This document shows, in pieces, positions 1-9,044 of a stretch of 24,715 bases of DNA. How positions within the stretch are numbered: position 1 is the first letter of the stretch; each line of letters begins with the position of its first letter. The DNA lies in the IMG/VR virus record IMGVR_UViG_3300033146_000597, positions 1-24,715 of that record; one strand, written 5' to 3'. This stretch comes from a virus. A model generated the notes under the pieces. It had not been told where the DNA came from. It saw only the letters and a list, made by a program, of their open reading frames with translations, and ran no database searches. A program made the position numbers and the translations under genes.

Positions 1-201
1 CACATTAACAGGAGTACCTGAATCAATATACCTAAGTAAACTGTATTGATCTTCTGTGGGTAAAGCTAAATCTAATGTTGCTGCTAATAATGCAGTACTA
101 TTTGTTTCAGTAACTGAAGACCCTTTACCTTCAGCAATTGAGTTTGAATATAAAGTAGCTGCATCTAGCAACTTCAATATATCTCTTTTATTTAATGTCA
201 T
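1..201 (-). CDS. Partial unknown protein, N-terminal 67 residues, fibre region
   Basis: An ATG at 201-199 opens a frame that runs without a stop to the window edge, so the C-terminal part is missing. It begins MTLNKRDILKLLDAATLYSN and looks like a mixed helical, Ala/Leu/Thr-rich soluble protein with no signal peptide or membrane segment. The start is the first ATG after the stop of the upstream fibre gene, 18 nt away. The DNA just before it is A/T-rich with no Shine-Dalgarno, as usual in Bacteroidota. It lies downstream of two fibre-like genes on the same strand, so a tail or fibre-associated role is possible, but no family is recognised. Confidence 0.7.
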   Translation of the reverse strand, partial: MTLNKRDILKLLDAATLYSNSIAEGKGSSVTETNSTALLAATLDLALPTEDQYSLLRYIDSGTPVNV

Positions 202-219
202 AGTATATTTTATTTATGT

Positions 220-1914
220 TTAGGCTGCAACCCCATTTCTGGTTATTTCTATAGTATCTAACGTTGTACCTTTAGAATCTATTAATTTATATATTCCTAT
301 TGAATATGCTGTTGTAGTAGCAGTAAATCTTATAGGTATTTCAGTAGCTGTTCCTGATATACTATTAGGATTAACTGTAGCACAATCAACCCCAGAACTG
401 AACACAACTTCAAAAGTATCTGTCTCTAAGCCACCAGCATAACTAAATAAAGTTGAATTTACTGTTTGCCCAATTTCTATTGTCAAGTTAGCAGCTTGAA
501 TCATACCAGTACCAAATGCACTTCCTTGTTCCATTATAACTCCATCAACAACTCTCATAGCCATAGCTACTCCATTATAATCAAATAATACATTATCTGT
601 TATACCCCCTAAAGTATGAGTATGATCACTCCTAGAAGATGTTTCTGCTACACCTGTACCTGCATAGTTAACTCCTATAAAAAAATGATACCTATCTTCA
701 GCAAAAGATTTAAAGAGAGTGTCTACAAGTCCTGAACCAGGGTCATATTGAATATGTATACTACCATCTATATTGTCTAAGGTATTTTGCCATGTTGATA
801 TATCTGTAACGTTCACATTAGTTATATGTCCTTCAGAAACATCATAGCTTGTATGTACTTTTAATCTATCTAAAGATGTAGTTAATATTCCACTATCTAA
901 ATGAGTTAATTCATTACCTGTAAGGACTAAAGGACTAACAGCAGTTAAACCAACCATCAAATCAGGTATGTTAGTTAAATTATCCCAATGTACTTCAGCA
1001 CTACTATCTGTATTTAATTCTGTTTCAGTATAGTATCTATTATCTAATTGCCCTGCATTCAGTTCAGCTCTAGTATAGTATGAATCAAATAAAACATTAA
1101 TTTCAGTTTCTGTATAATAGATATCATCATGTGAGTGATTACCCTCAGCAACAGTACCTCCAATAGTACCTAAATCTAAGTTAAATCCTGTATTCTCTGT
1201 AAATACATCCTTTTTAGTTAATAACAGTACATCTAACTCCGTTTCTGTATAATACCTATCATCATGATTATGTAAAGACCCATCAGCAAATAAACTTAAT
1301 AATTTATCTATTGAATATGTATATGTAGGAGCCGTACTAAGAGTATCATCTATGACTGCACTCCTAGCATCATTATCATTGTAGATATCAGTTTGTTCTA
1401 TCCATATAGCACTAACTCCATTAGTCGATAATATTTGTCCACTATCCCCCATAGGGAATGTCTCACTTATTATAGCATCCGAACCTACAATCTTAAACCA
1501 TTCAGAAGTACTATATGGGTCTTTCTTAAACCTTACAAATATAACACTATTAGAAGTACCAGATACTAAATTCTTATTTATATCAGCATATTCAACTTCA
1601 ATACTTATACCAGCAGCCCCTTTATTACCTACATCTCCTTTAATTCCCTGGATTCCATCATCTCCTTTATTCCCTTGAGATAGTACAGGATTAGTTATTT
1701 TCATAGGACTAGTCCATATATCTCCCTCTCCTACTTTAAATTTCATCCACATATGATAGGCTACTAAATTACCTTCACTATTTTCCTTTACAGGTATAAA
1801 ATTAGGAGACCATTCAAATACACCATCAGATTCTTTTGGGTATATATTACTACTCCAATCCCATATAATATCTGGGCTATATAAAATATATATACCTTCA
1901 TTTATGTTATTCAT
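220..1914 (-). CDS. Tail fibre-like protein with collagen-like and YYTETEL repeats
   Basis: A 564-residue probable receptor-binding or tail fibre subunit. Residues 1-75 form an N-terminal module with W35-x3-F-x-P and PMKI at 70-73. Eight collagen-like Gly-X-Y triplets (G81 to G102) follow. The middle carries repeated fibre-shaft motifs: HNHDDRYYTETEL, NHSHDDIYYTETEI and DNRYYTETEL. Similar H-x-H/D-D-x-YYT repeats are common in phage long tail fibres. The C-terminal half is Gly/Thr/Asp-rich beta-type sequence and could be the tip. Its start overlaps the stop of the 125-aa gene by 4 nt (ATGA), suggesting coupled translation. The N-terminal module is shared with the 897-aa protein upstream, which suggests attachment to the same virion position. 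Host receptor unknown. Confidence 0.85.
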   Translation of the reverse strand: MNNINEGIYILYSPDIIWDWSSNIYPKESDGVFEWSPNFIPVKENSEGNLVAYHMWMKFKVGEGDIWTSPMKITNPVLSQGNKGDDGIQGIKGDVGNKGAAGISIEVEYADINKNLVSGTSNSVIFVRFKKDPYSTSEWFKIVGSDAIISETFPMGDSGQILSTNGVSAIWIEQTDIYNDNDARSAVIDDTLSTAPTYTYSIDKLLSLFADGSLHNHDDRYYTETELDVLLLTKKDVFTENTGFNLDLGTIGGTVAEGNHSHDDIYYTETEINVLFDSYYTRAELNAGQLDNRYYTETELNTDSSAEVHWDNLTNIPDLMVGLTAVSPLVLTGNELTHLDSGILTTSLDRLKVHTSYDVSEGHITNVNVTDISTWQNTLDNIDGSIHIQYDPGSGLVDTLFKSFAEDRYHFFIGVNYAGTGVAETSSRSDHTHTLGGITDNVLFDYNGVAMAMRVVDGVIMEQGSAFGTGMIQAANLTIEIGQTVNSTLFSYAGGLETDTFEVVFSSGVDCATVNPNSISGTATEIPIRFTATTTAYSIGIYKLIDSKGTTLDTIEITRNGVAA

Positions 1915-2288
1915 TCTTCAATTTTTAAAGTTTTCCACTTATCTTTCATTCTTATTCTAACTATATTACCATCAGTGTATATACTTCCTACAGTATCTAT
2001 TAGTTTTTCAACACTTCTATTATGTAATATATTAAATATGCCATTAAACTTAATTACTTCGTCATCTTTAAAGACATTAGATAGCATCTCTTTACTCAAA
2101 GAGATATTACTTATCTTATCTTCTAATTCTTTAAACTTAGCCTCATCTTTAATTAATAACTTCAAATCCTTTAAAGATACTTGATACTTATTCCCTTTAA
2201 GAGTAAATACAAGGAAAGACAAATCCTTCCTTGTATTATCAACCTTGTCATATAAATGAGCTTTAGGTGTTGACTTACTATTATCCAT
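1911..2288 (-). CDS. Small protein between two fibre genes
   Basis: A 125-residue Lys/Asp-rich soluble protein with no signal peptide or membrane segment and no family that I recognise. Secondary structure looks like a short beta section (LSFLVFTLKGNKYQVSL), a charged helical middle and a C-terminal beta section ending in a basic strand (NIVRIRMKDKWKTLKIEE). Its start overlaps the end of the 897-aa fibre-like gene by 8 nt. Its stop overlaps the start of the 564-aa fibre gene by 4 nt, so the three are very likely translated together. Position between two fibre genes fits a small fibre adaptor, trimerisation factor or assembly chaperone. That role is inference from position only. Confidence 0.8.
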   Translation of the reverse strand: MDNSKSTPKAHLYDKVDNTRKDLSFLVFTLKGNKYQVSLKDLKLLIKDEAKFKELEDKISNISLSKEMLSNVFKDDEVIKFNGIFNILHNRSVEKLIDTVGSIYTDGNIVRIRMKDKWKTLKIEE

Positions 2289-4974
2289 GAGTAATTATTT
2301 CGCCATTATCATCTACAGACATCTTCCACCATTGACCTGATGGAGCTCTATAATAAGATCCATCTACTTCAACTTTAAAGTCTCCGTAAACTTGTCCTAT
2401 AACTAATCTCTCATCTAGTTCATCTTGTAACCCGTCAATTTCAGGTATAGTATGTGTATGAGGCGTTATACCAGTACCTACTGTATCTAATATTAACTGT
2501 TGTAAATTAGCTACATTAGTCTCAGGTTTAACTATAACCTTCTGTGCATCTCTAGTAATCTTAATATCTATATAAGTATCAGCATTTATATCACCTTCTA
2601 TAACAATATCTCCTGTTATATCACCTTGATAGTTAAATCCTGTATATTCCCATACTTCAACCTTCTTTACTACGTTGTCATTTAACCAACTTAAATCAGT
2701 AGTATCTATAGCAATCTCACCACCATCAAACATTAAACCACCGGCACTCTTGAGTAATACCTCAAGCATGTCAGTTGACTCATCCATTTGAATACCTTTG
2801 GCTATATCAGCCACATTATGATTTAAATGCCACCCTTCTATAGTATGATTAGTTACTTTTAATCCTATAGAATCAAAATCTAATGTCTTATGATCAGTAG
2901 AAAGCAATATCTCAATACCAGTAGAGTTATCTACCTTTAATCCTTTAAGTTCATTAGCTACATCAGGGTTTAAATGTATTGCCAATATCCCATCATTACC
3001 TGCTATATAAGGTTTAACTTTTACTTTATTATCAGCTATGTCAACTATAACAGATAAATCATCTACATTAACAAATAAACCAGTGGCATCAATAGCAAGA
3101 CCATAACTAGTTTTCACTTTTATATCATCAAATCCATCAGTATTAGTGAATGTAACTAGCGCACTTAAATTAGTATCAACTAAATCATTTACATTAACCA
3201 TAGACAATATAACATCCTCACCATCTACGCTGTTAATATCATTTAATCCATTATTATTGAATGCAGTTAATCCATCCCCTATAAAATCTACAACATCCAC
3301 TTGCAAGTCAGTGAACCCATCACTGAGGCTTGTATATGTCTTTAACCCAAACCCATCAAAGTCATCTACCTTAATAAATAAGTTATTAGTCTTATATCCT
3401 TCAGGACCTACACTACCTTCCTCTAATCCATCACTGAATATGCCATCCTTAAAGTGCTTAGGCTCTATACTGTTCATCTTAACTCCTAAAAGAAAAGAAG
3501 TAGCATTCATAGCAATAGTACCTCCATCATCCGGAGTAATACTATATAAAGGACTAACATAATCAGTCATATATAGACCATCCAAATTAGAAGTAACATA
3601 ATCTTGTGTTGGTGCCATCTTATAACTATCAGCAGCTATATTAGACATTATAACCCAACCTAGTTCAGTACATATATAAACATTACCTCTAACTCCTTCT
3701 CCAGTTTGACCTACCCCAGCAGTTTCCCCTGGATAACGCTCATCAACTACTGCAGCTATAGCTTCTATACCTCTAGTAACTATCTCATGATTTATATCTA
3801 TACCAGTATTACCTACAGTTAAGTTCCCATCAACAGAACCTGCAGTAAGTAACCTAGTAACATTAACTCCATTAGATATACCTTCCTCAGCATACCCAGT
3901 AGGAGCAGTTATAGCTAATACCTTATTAACTTGCTCACTTACTGTATTAGCACCTTTATTAACACCTCCATTGAAGGCTACTACTGTACCTGCAGCAGCT
4001 CCAGACGTAGTTATTCCTAAAGCCCTTGAATCACCTGACTCACCACTCCCTATAGGGCAAGTTACATAAAACCCAGTAGTACCAAATACTGTACCAACAT
4101 ATCCATTAGATAAAGAAGAAGCCAGAGAAAGACAAATATCCTGTATACTCTCCGAACCTTTTGTTGTATAAGTACCTATAGTCAATCCATCAACATCAAT
4201 TGTAAATACATCACCTACAGCTCCCGTATTACTAATACTAACAGAACCTTCCGATAACACTTCATTACCTATATATATAATACCAGCTGGCAAATCTTCT
4301 GCATCCACTTCAGTGAATGTTACTGACTTACTTCCATAAGACAAAGACTGTTCTCCTATAACTGGGCTATTAAATACTATAGTATCCACCGATAGGACAC
4401 CTTCTATTGCATCAGTACCATCAGACTTACCTAAACATAGGTAGGTGTTTCCAATGCCTCCAACTACTGGTGGAGTAGTACCTGTACTGCAACTTTTGCA
4501 CGATGTATCAGTACTACATTGTGGACATTGTGGTATCTTATTCAAATAACCAGCAGAAGATATATTTAAACCCTCTCCTTTATCTCCTTTATCTCCAGCC
4601 TCACCTTTAAGCTCTAGTAAATCATATAATAATACAAACTTACTATCATCTTCTGTAATATATTTTTGATACAATTTATCATCTTCTACCTTAAACACAG
4701 GGGTTAACCCATCCTCAGGAACTATCTTCATAGGTTTCTGAAAATAATCATCTCCTGCATGCCTAACTCTTCTATACTTATGACCTAATAACGTATTATT
4801 TAAATTATTAGGGTCTGGATGATTTAAAGGCTCAAACTCAGTTTCCCAGTTGTTACCATCCCCAGAGTACTGTACTTCTTCTATAAATATATATTTACCA
4901 TTCTCAAATAAAAATATACCTTTATTAAAGTAGTCTTTACTCACATTAACTAAACTACTATTCTCTTCACTCAT
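2281..4974 (-). CDS. Large tail fibre/appendage protein with collagen-like segment and CxxC pairs
   Basis: An 897-residue Gly/Thr/Asp-rich beta-type structural protein, most likely a tail fibre or appendage subunit. Residues 15-84 resemble the N-terminus of the 564-aa fibre protein: W43-x3-F-x-P, a conserved His, then PMKI at 81-84. A short collagen-like run (glycines at 124, 127, 130, 133) follows. At 150-162 there is C-x2-C-x5-C-x2-C, unusual for a fibre and possibly a metal site. Residues from about 480 to 770 contain many imperfect repeats of the type GLKVDNST / GLxVxVDDL, typical of fibre shafts. The C-terminus resembles a small tip domain with WWKMSVDDNGEI. Start overlaps the stop of the 186-aa gene (ATGA). 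Exact receptor and location in the virion are unknown. Confidence 0.82.
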   Translation of the reverse strand: MSEENSSLVNVSKDYFNKGIFLFENGKYIFIEEVQYSGDGNNWETEFEPLNHPDPNNLNNTLLGHKYRRVRHAGDDYFQKPMKIVPEDGLTPVFKVEDDKLYQKYITEDDSKFVLLYDLLELKGEAGDKGDKGEGLNISSAGYLNKIPQCPQCSTDTSCKSCSTGTTPPVVGGIGNTYLCLGKSDGTDAIEGVLSVDTIVFNSPVIGEQSLSYGSKSVTFTEVDAEDLPAGIIYIGNEVLSEGSVSISNTGAVGDVFTIDVDGLTIGTYTTKGSESIQDICLSLASSLSNGYVGTVFGTTGFYVTCPIGSGESGDSRALGITTSGAAAGTVVAFNGGVNKGANTVSEQVNKVLAITAPTGYAEEGISNGVNVTRLLTAGSVDGNLTVGNTGIDINHEIVTRGIEAIAAVVDERYPGETAGVGQTGEGVRGNVYICTELGWVIMSNIAADSYKMAPTQDYVTSNLDGLYMTDYVSPLYSITPDDGGTIAMNATSFLLGVKMNSIEPKHFKDGIFSDGLEEGSVGPEGYKTNNLFIKVDDFDGFGLKTYTSLSDGFTDLQVDVVDFIGDGLTAFNNNGLNDINSVDGEDVILSMVNVNDLVDTNLSALVTFTNTDGFDDIKVKTSYGLAIDATGLFVNVDDLSVIVDIADNKVKVKPYIAGNDGILAIHLNPDVANELKGLKVDNSTGIEILLSTDHKTLDFDSIGLKVTNHTIEGWHLNHNVADIAKGIQMDESTDMLEVLLKSAGGLMFDGGEIAIDTTDLSWLNDNVVKKVEVWEYTGFNYQGDITGDIVIEGDINADTYIDIKITRDAQKVIVKPETNVANLQQLILDTVGTGITPHTHTIPEIDGLQDELDERLVIGQVYGDFKVEVDGSYYRAPSGQWWKMSVDDNGEIITHG

Positions 4975-5531
4975 ATTTTAAAATTATCTGTGTTTATTAT
5001 AGACATAACTCTATTTAATTTAAGAATTAATGCGTTAACCTTGTCATTATCAAACAACGAAGCTGTCATATTAATAAGATTAACATATAATGAACATGCA
5101 TAATAGTAATTAAGCATATCATCAGTCATCTCATTACTTCTTACATACTCATCCGTAGCAACATCATCATTAGGCATAAATTCGGAGAGTTCTTTTATCT
5201 TTCTCTGGATTGAAGTAAGTACTACTACATTTATTCTACTATCCTCGACATTATTAACTCTTACAACAATAGTATAAGTACCGTCAGGTATCTCTAGTCC
5301 TTTAGGTAATCCTAATGTATTACTATCAATTATATATAGCTCACTTTCATTTCTATTACTGTACATATAGCCAAGCACATCTAGGTCTCTAGCTGAGTCT
5401 TGACTAACTATATCACTTAAAACATCCAAACTTATAGAGTGGACTACAGATGGTAACTTAGATACACTATTCCTAGTCTCATCATACACTATAATCCTAT
5501 AAGTATCAATTAATCCTGCTTTAATATCCAT
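4971..5531 (-). CDS. Probable small virion/tail protein, unknown family
   Basis: A 186-residue soluble protein. The first 110 residues are beta-rich and include PDGTYTIVVRVNN, a pattern common in Ig-like or other beta-sandwich virion domains. The last 75 residues are helical (ELSEFMPNDDVATDEYV...NLINMTASLFDNDKVNALILKLNRVMSII). No family is recognised. It is the first gene after the intrinsic terminator at 5543-5574 and is coupled by an ATGA overlap to the 897-aa fibre gene. A role as a tail or fibre adaptor is plausible from position but not shown. No Shine-Dalgarno is visible before the ATG; the leader is A-rich. Confidence 0.75.
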   Translation of the reverse strand: MDIKAGLIDTYRIIVYDETRNSVSKLPSVVHSISLDVLSDIVSQDSARDLDVLGYMYSNRNESELYIIDSNTLGLPKGLEIPDGTYTIVVRVNNVEDSRINVVVLTSIQRKIKELSEFMPNDDVATDEYVRSNEMTDDMLNYYYACSLYVNLINMTASLFDNDKVNALILKLNRVMSIINTDNFKI

Positions 5532-5542
5532 AAAGTATAAAC

Positions 5543-5574
5543 AAAAAAAGAGTACTTAAATTAATAAGTACTCT
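5543..5574 (-). terminator. Rho-independent terminator after the 458-aa structural gene
   Basis: Read on the minus strand, AGAGTACTT and AAGTACTCT form a perfect 9-bp stem around an 8-nt A/T loop. It is followed directly by seven T residues. It starts about 20 nt after the TAG stop of the 458-aa gene and ends before the 186-aa gene. It should end or reduce the capsid transcript before the fibre genes. Confidence 0.85.
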
Positions 5575-5594
5575 AAATTTACATAATATGTAGA

Positions 5595-6971
5595 CTATAA
5601 ATCTACACCTGCACTAAAAATGCCATCAGCTGCTAAACTTGAACCTCCATTACTGACTGTATTCAGTCCAGTAGTTATAACACCACTACCTACCATAAAA
5701 GCATTCAATACATTCAAGAAGCTATCACCATCAACAGTATCAGCTCCAGTTCCTGTTATGATATTAGTACCATAAGCAGTTCCAGCTGTACTATCTTCTA
5801 TATCTTGATAGTTACCTCTTTCAGTAAATATTGTTATGTTCTTAGAAGAACCATTACTTTCTCCTAAGTTAATCTTCTCATTACTATAAAAATCAATAGT
5901 AATACCTGAATAACCATATCCATTCTTTGTCTCTTTAACATACTGAGCAAATTCTCTATGAATACCTGCATCCCTAACATTACCTTGATAGTAAAATTCT
6001 TCAATAGATACAGACTCATGTCTACCATTACCTAAATCTATTTCAAACCCAGTGCCACTATCTGTAAAAGTAGTAACACCAAAATTGTCTCTTTGAATAT
6101 GAGTGAATGTCTTAACATAATCACCAAATCCAACATTAAATTTATTAACTTTACCTTCAATCACTATACCATAATCATCAGTAGTAGTATCGGCAATAAC
6201 TCCTATTGCAATACCGGACTGAGTCATATTTTGATATTCTTTATCAAGTATTACTATATTATTAACAGTATCTATCGAAACAGCTTCATAAATACCATTA
6301 AGTTCATCTCTATAAGGAGTTCCAGTCTTACCAGGAATTGAGTATACAGCACCTACAACTGGAGTTCCAGTAGTATAAGATATAGCTTTAGAACCTTCAA
6401 TTACTTCACAACCACCTAATCCAGTACCTGGAGTTGCATCTGATATAACATTAACTTTTATATTAAAGTTAGTTATATAATCTATATTTGCAGCATATTG
6501 ATTAGCTAATGCTTTAGCAACCATATATTGAGTAGTACCTGATAAAGGACTCTTATATACTAATTTATGAAAGTCAAAATCATTTTGTATGGCTGACCCA
6601 GTATTATCATACTCTATAATTAAAGAATAAGAATTATCGTCTACAAGATCAATTGACCCAGAAGTACCATTATACCCTAATGCAACTCTTTGTTCTTTTG
6701 ATTGTCTAAACTTAAATCCTTTAAAAGAATTAACTTTATTCTTTTGAATTAAGTCAGTCATATAAACTCCACCACCTGTAATTCCTTGCATTAATTTAAT
6801 ACCAGAAGCTGCTTTAGCTTTAGCTGCTGTATTTACTATATTACCTCTTTCATCTAATACTATAATTTCACCTGCTCCTAAATTAATAGCTAAATTAGCA
6901 GGAGTCAACCCTACTGTTCTAGTACAATTGGAAGCTACAAGTACCTTTTTTACTTCTTTTTTATTATGCAT
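5595..6971 (-). CDS. Probable abundant virion structural protein (tail or head-decoration candidate)
   Basis: A 458-residue Gly/Thr/Asn/Ile-rich beta-type protein without signal peptide or membrane segment. The N-terminus is basic (MHNKKEVKKVLVASN) and is followed by long stretches of alternating beta strands and a Gly/Ser-rich C-terminus. It has no recognised enzymatic motif. It is the last gene before a strong terminator and follows the head and connector genes. That placement and the lack of charged linkers suggest a major virion component made in quantity, for example a tail-tube-like, collar or decoration protein. Which of these cannot be decided from the sequence. It ends with TAG, one of several amber stops here, so TAG is unlikely to be recoded in this phage. 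Confidence 0.75.
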   Translation of the reverse strand: MHNKKEVKKVLVASNCTRTVGLTPANLAINLGAGEIIVLDERGNIVNTAAKAKAASGIKLMQGITGGGVYMTDLIQKNKVNSFKGFKFRQSKEQRVALGYNGTSGSIDLVDDNSYSLIIEYDNTGSAIQNDFDFHKLVYKSPLSGTTQYMVAKALANQYAANIDYITNFNIKVNVISDATPGTGLGGCEVIEGSKAISYTTGTPVVGAVYSIPGKTGTPYRDELNGIYEAVSIDTVNNIVILDKEYQNMTQSGIAIGVIADTTTDDYGIVIEGKVNKFNVGFGDYVKTFTHIQRDNFGVTTFTDSGTGFEIDLGNGRHESVSIEEFYYQGNVRDAGIHREFAQYVKETKNGYGYSGITIDFYSNEKINLGESNGSSKNITIFTERGNYQDIEDSTAGTAYGTNIITGTGADTVDGDSFLNVLNAFMVGSGVITTGLNTVSNGGSSLAADGIFSAGVDL

Positions 6972-6988
6972 TCTTGTTGTTTTTTAAA

Positions 6989-7282
6989 CTATTTATTACT
7001 CTTTATAGGCTTACTATTAGCCTCAACTTTAGCTTTAGCTTCAGTCTTAATTACAGTCTCTTTCTTTAGAGGGCTAACAACCTCTTTACTTTCTTTGATT
7101 GAAACACCTTTAACTTTCTTTATTGTAGCTTCCAATCTAGTAGTTAAGCTTTCAAGTTCATTAACTTTACTAACCAGTTCATTAAATTTTACAGCTAGTA
7201 GATTAAATCTAGTGTAGTCAATCTTAGTTTTGTTCCCTAATTTAGAAACTTTATTGATTTTCTTTGTCATTCTTATCTGCAA
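6989..7282 (-). CDS. Small basic coiled-coil protein
   Basis: A protein of 97 residues if started at 7282 (MQIRMTKK); the second ATG at 7270 gives 93 residues and is equally plausible. Residues 22-60 form a heptad-like coiled coil (FNLLAVKFNELVSKVNELESLTTRLEATIKKV). The tail is Lys/Ala/Glu-rich and probably disordered. It overlaps the end of the 306-aa connector-like gene by up to 32 nt, so it is translated from the same message. Such small coiled-coil proteins in head-tail modules are often scaffolding or neck components, but no family is recognised. Confidence 0.7.
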   Translation of the reverse strand: MQIRMTKKINKVSKLGNKTKIDYTRFNLLAVKFNELVSKVNELESLTTRLEATIKKVKGVSIKESKEVVSPLKKETVIKTEAKAKVEANSKPIKSNK

Positions 7283-8171
7283 TTTGTATTTTAACTTGTT
7301 CAGGTAATCTACTTGATATTGCTTTAGCTACAGCCTTATCTACTATCTCAGTATGTATTGCTAAATGTAACTCACAATTCTTTTGATTTGCTGGACTTAT
7401 TGTATCAACTAATATTCTATTAGGTCTTTTAACATAGTGCATTCTGTACTTCTCTATTGTCCAATCCTTACCAGGAATTAACATAGAACTTCTAAATGTA
7501 TTAATAGTTAAATTTCTACCAGTCATATCAGAAGACTTACCAGTAAATCCTGTTAATTGCCCATCAGTAAATTTAGTAGATATAGTAGAGCCTTCAGTAC
7601 CTGCTATTGTATAGCTACCAAAACTTAATCTCCATATCTTATTATAATAGGGGTTTTCATAAGTATTGTGTAATTTAGCATAATACTCTTCATGAGTTAC
7701 TACTTCAACAGGAACTGCATGTTTAATCACAGTGCCTTTACTAGTCTCGCATGAATCAGCTATAACAAATAAGCACTCATCAGGTACCCTAACAAATACA
7801 CCATACTTGTTTTCACTTCCAGCATTAACACCAGTATTATTGATACTATCTACTTGATAGTCTAAATCAGGAGTCTCTAATCCACCGTTATCTCTATTAC
7901 CTAATATAAAATCACCAACAGTACCATCACTCTGTACTCTATTGAATGAAGTATGTGATGTAATTAAACCATCAAGGTCTAGCCTTCTTTTAACATCAGA
8001 TTCAAATCCTTTCCTCTTGATATTCATATCAGCTAGATACCTCTCGGTTATAAACTCATCCATTGCCTCATTTAATAATACAGATTTCTCTCTATCGTCA
8101 AAATTAACGAGGTTGTAGTTACTAGACCCTAAACGTCTAAGTAACTCAGCCCCCATTGTATTGGCATCCAT
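7251..8171 (-). CDS. Probable head-tail connector/adaptor protein
   Basis: A 306-residue protein that begins with a helical segment, MDANTMGAELLRRL, then FDDREKSVLLNEAMDEFITERY. This helix-turn-helix arrangement, with a 'sensing' helix that places residues in the head-tail interface, is typical of adaptor or ring proteins of short-tailed phages of Bacteroidota. A middle beta-rich insert carries YPxKIWRLSFGSYTIAG-like strands. The C-terminus returns to a helix (LHLAIHTEIVDKAVAKAISSRL). It sits after scaffold, capsid protein and one unknown gene, the normal place for connectors. The family assignment rests on the N-terminal pattern and gene order and is moderately supported. Confidence 0.6.
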   Translation of the reverse strand: MDANTMGAELLRRLGSSNYNLVNFDDREKSVLLNEAMDEFITERYLADMNIKRKGFESDVKRRLDLDGLITSHTSFNRVQSDGTVGDFILGNRDNGGLETPDLDYQVDSINNTGVNAGSENKYGVFVRVPDECLFVIADSCETSKGTVIKHAVPVEVVTHEEYYAKLHNTYENPYYNKIWRLSFGSYTIAGTEGSTISTKFTDGQLTGFTGKSSDMTGRNLTINTFRSSMLIPGKDWTIEKYRMHYVKRPNRILVDTISPANQKNCELHLAIHTEIVDKAVAKAISSRLPEQVKIQIADKNDKENQ

Positions 8172-8176
8172 ATAAT

Positions 8177-9043
8177 TTAATCTTTAAGGGCAGCCTTGAA
8201 CTTCATATATTCGTCCTGCTTACCATTGTTTGTACTCAAATCCTTTATGTACTCTAATACCTCAGATATTCCATTTCCTATTAATCTACCATCTCCCATA
8301 CCTAAATTATAATCAAACCCATTTCTATTAATAATCCCTCTTCTTAAGGCTTTATATAAAATGGCTTTAGTTTTATAATCATCTGCTTCTATAGTATCTA
8401 TAAATTGAACAGGGTAAGCCTCAGCATAATTAAATAAAGTAGCTTTAGCTGTATTACTATTCATCCCAGTAGGAACTTTTTTAGTGTCTCCTTTATAAAT
8501 TACCATTAAAGCATTCAATATAGAAACATCAGATTTAGCTAATTCAGAGAATAATACGCTAGCTTTTATTTTACTATCTATAAGAGCAACTTTATTTTTA
8601 TCAGCACTTTCTTTATTTTCAATATAATATACATACTTAGCATCCAATCTAGTTTCAAAGCTACTAGCTATATCTTTTTTATTGGCTAGTAGTATTTTAT
8701 ACTTAATAAAGTCAATATAATTACTTAAATCTAATTCAATTGGATTTAACCCCAATTCAATCTTAAATCTATTGTTTCCTTTCCAAGCGTTTAACTTACT
8801 TTGTACATAAGGGGATAACCATCCTTTAGGTCTTGAACTATCTAATAGTCCTTCTAACTCTTCTCTCTCTTCCTTAGAGAGTACTTCGGCGATTGTATTA
8901 TGTTTAGTTAATGGAGCATCATACGTACTAAATGAACCTTCAAACTTTAAATGTCCATTCTTCCCTTTAGGGATGTGCATTGCATGGTTTTCTTCAATTA
9001 ACTTTACAATTACAATTTCATTTCTCAAGCAGCTGTCTGACAT
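8177..9043 (-). CDS. Unknown head-module protein downstream of the capsid gene
   Basis: A 288-residue soluble, mainly helical protein. Residues 1-40 look beta-type (EIVIVKLIEEN...GHLKFEGSFSTYD). The rest is helical, with an amphipathic segment LSKEEREELEGLLDSSRPKGW and a C-terminal EVLEYIKDLSTNNGKQDEYMKFKAALKD. No family or motif is recognised. It starts 1 nt after the stop of the capsid-like gene, so it is certainly co-transcribed, and it precedes the connector-like gene by 5 nt. A role in head assembly or the neck is inferred from position alone. Confidence 0.7.
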   Translation of the reverse strand: MSDSCLRNEIVIVKLIEENHAMHIPKGKNGHLKFEGSFSTYDAPLTKHNTIAEVLSKEEREELEGLLDSSRPKGWLSPYVQSKLNAWKGNNRFKIELGLNPIELDLSNYIDFIKYKILLANKKDIASSFETRLDAKYVYYIENKESADKNKVALIDSKIKASVLFSELAKSDVSILNALMVIYKGDTKKVPTGMNSNTAKATLFNYAEAYPVQFIDTIEADDYKTKAILYKALRRGIINRNGFDYNLGMGDGRLIGNGISEVLEYIKDLSTNNGKQDEYMKFKAALKD

Positions 9044-9044
9044 T

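Noticed and set aside
3146-3562. 138-codon plus-strand frame inside the large fibre gene
   Set aside because: Antisense shadow of a Gly/Asp-rich repetitive coding sequence; Ser/Pro/Thr/Leu-rich and overlapped entirely by a clear gene.
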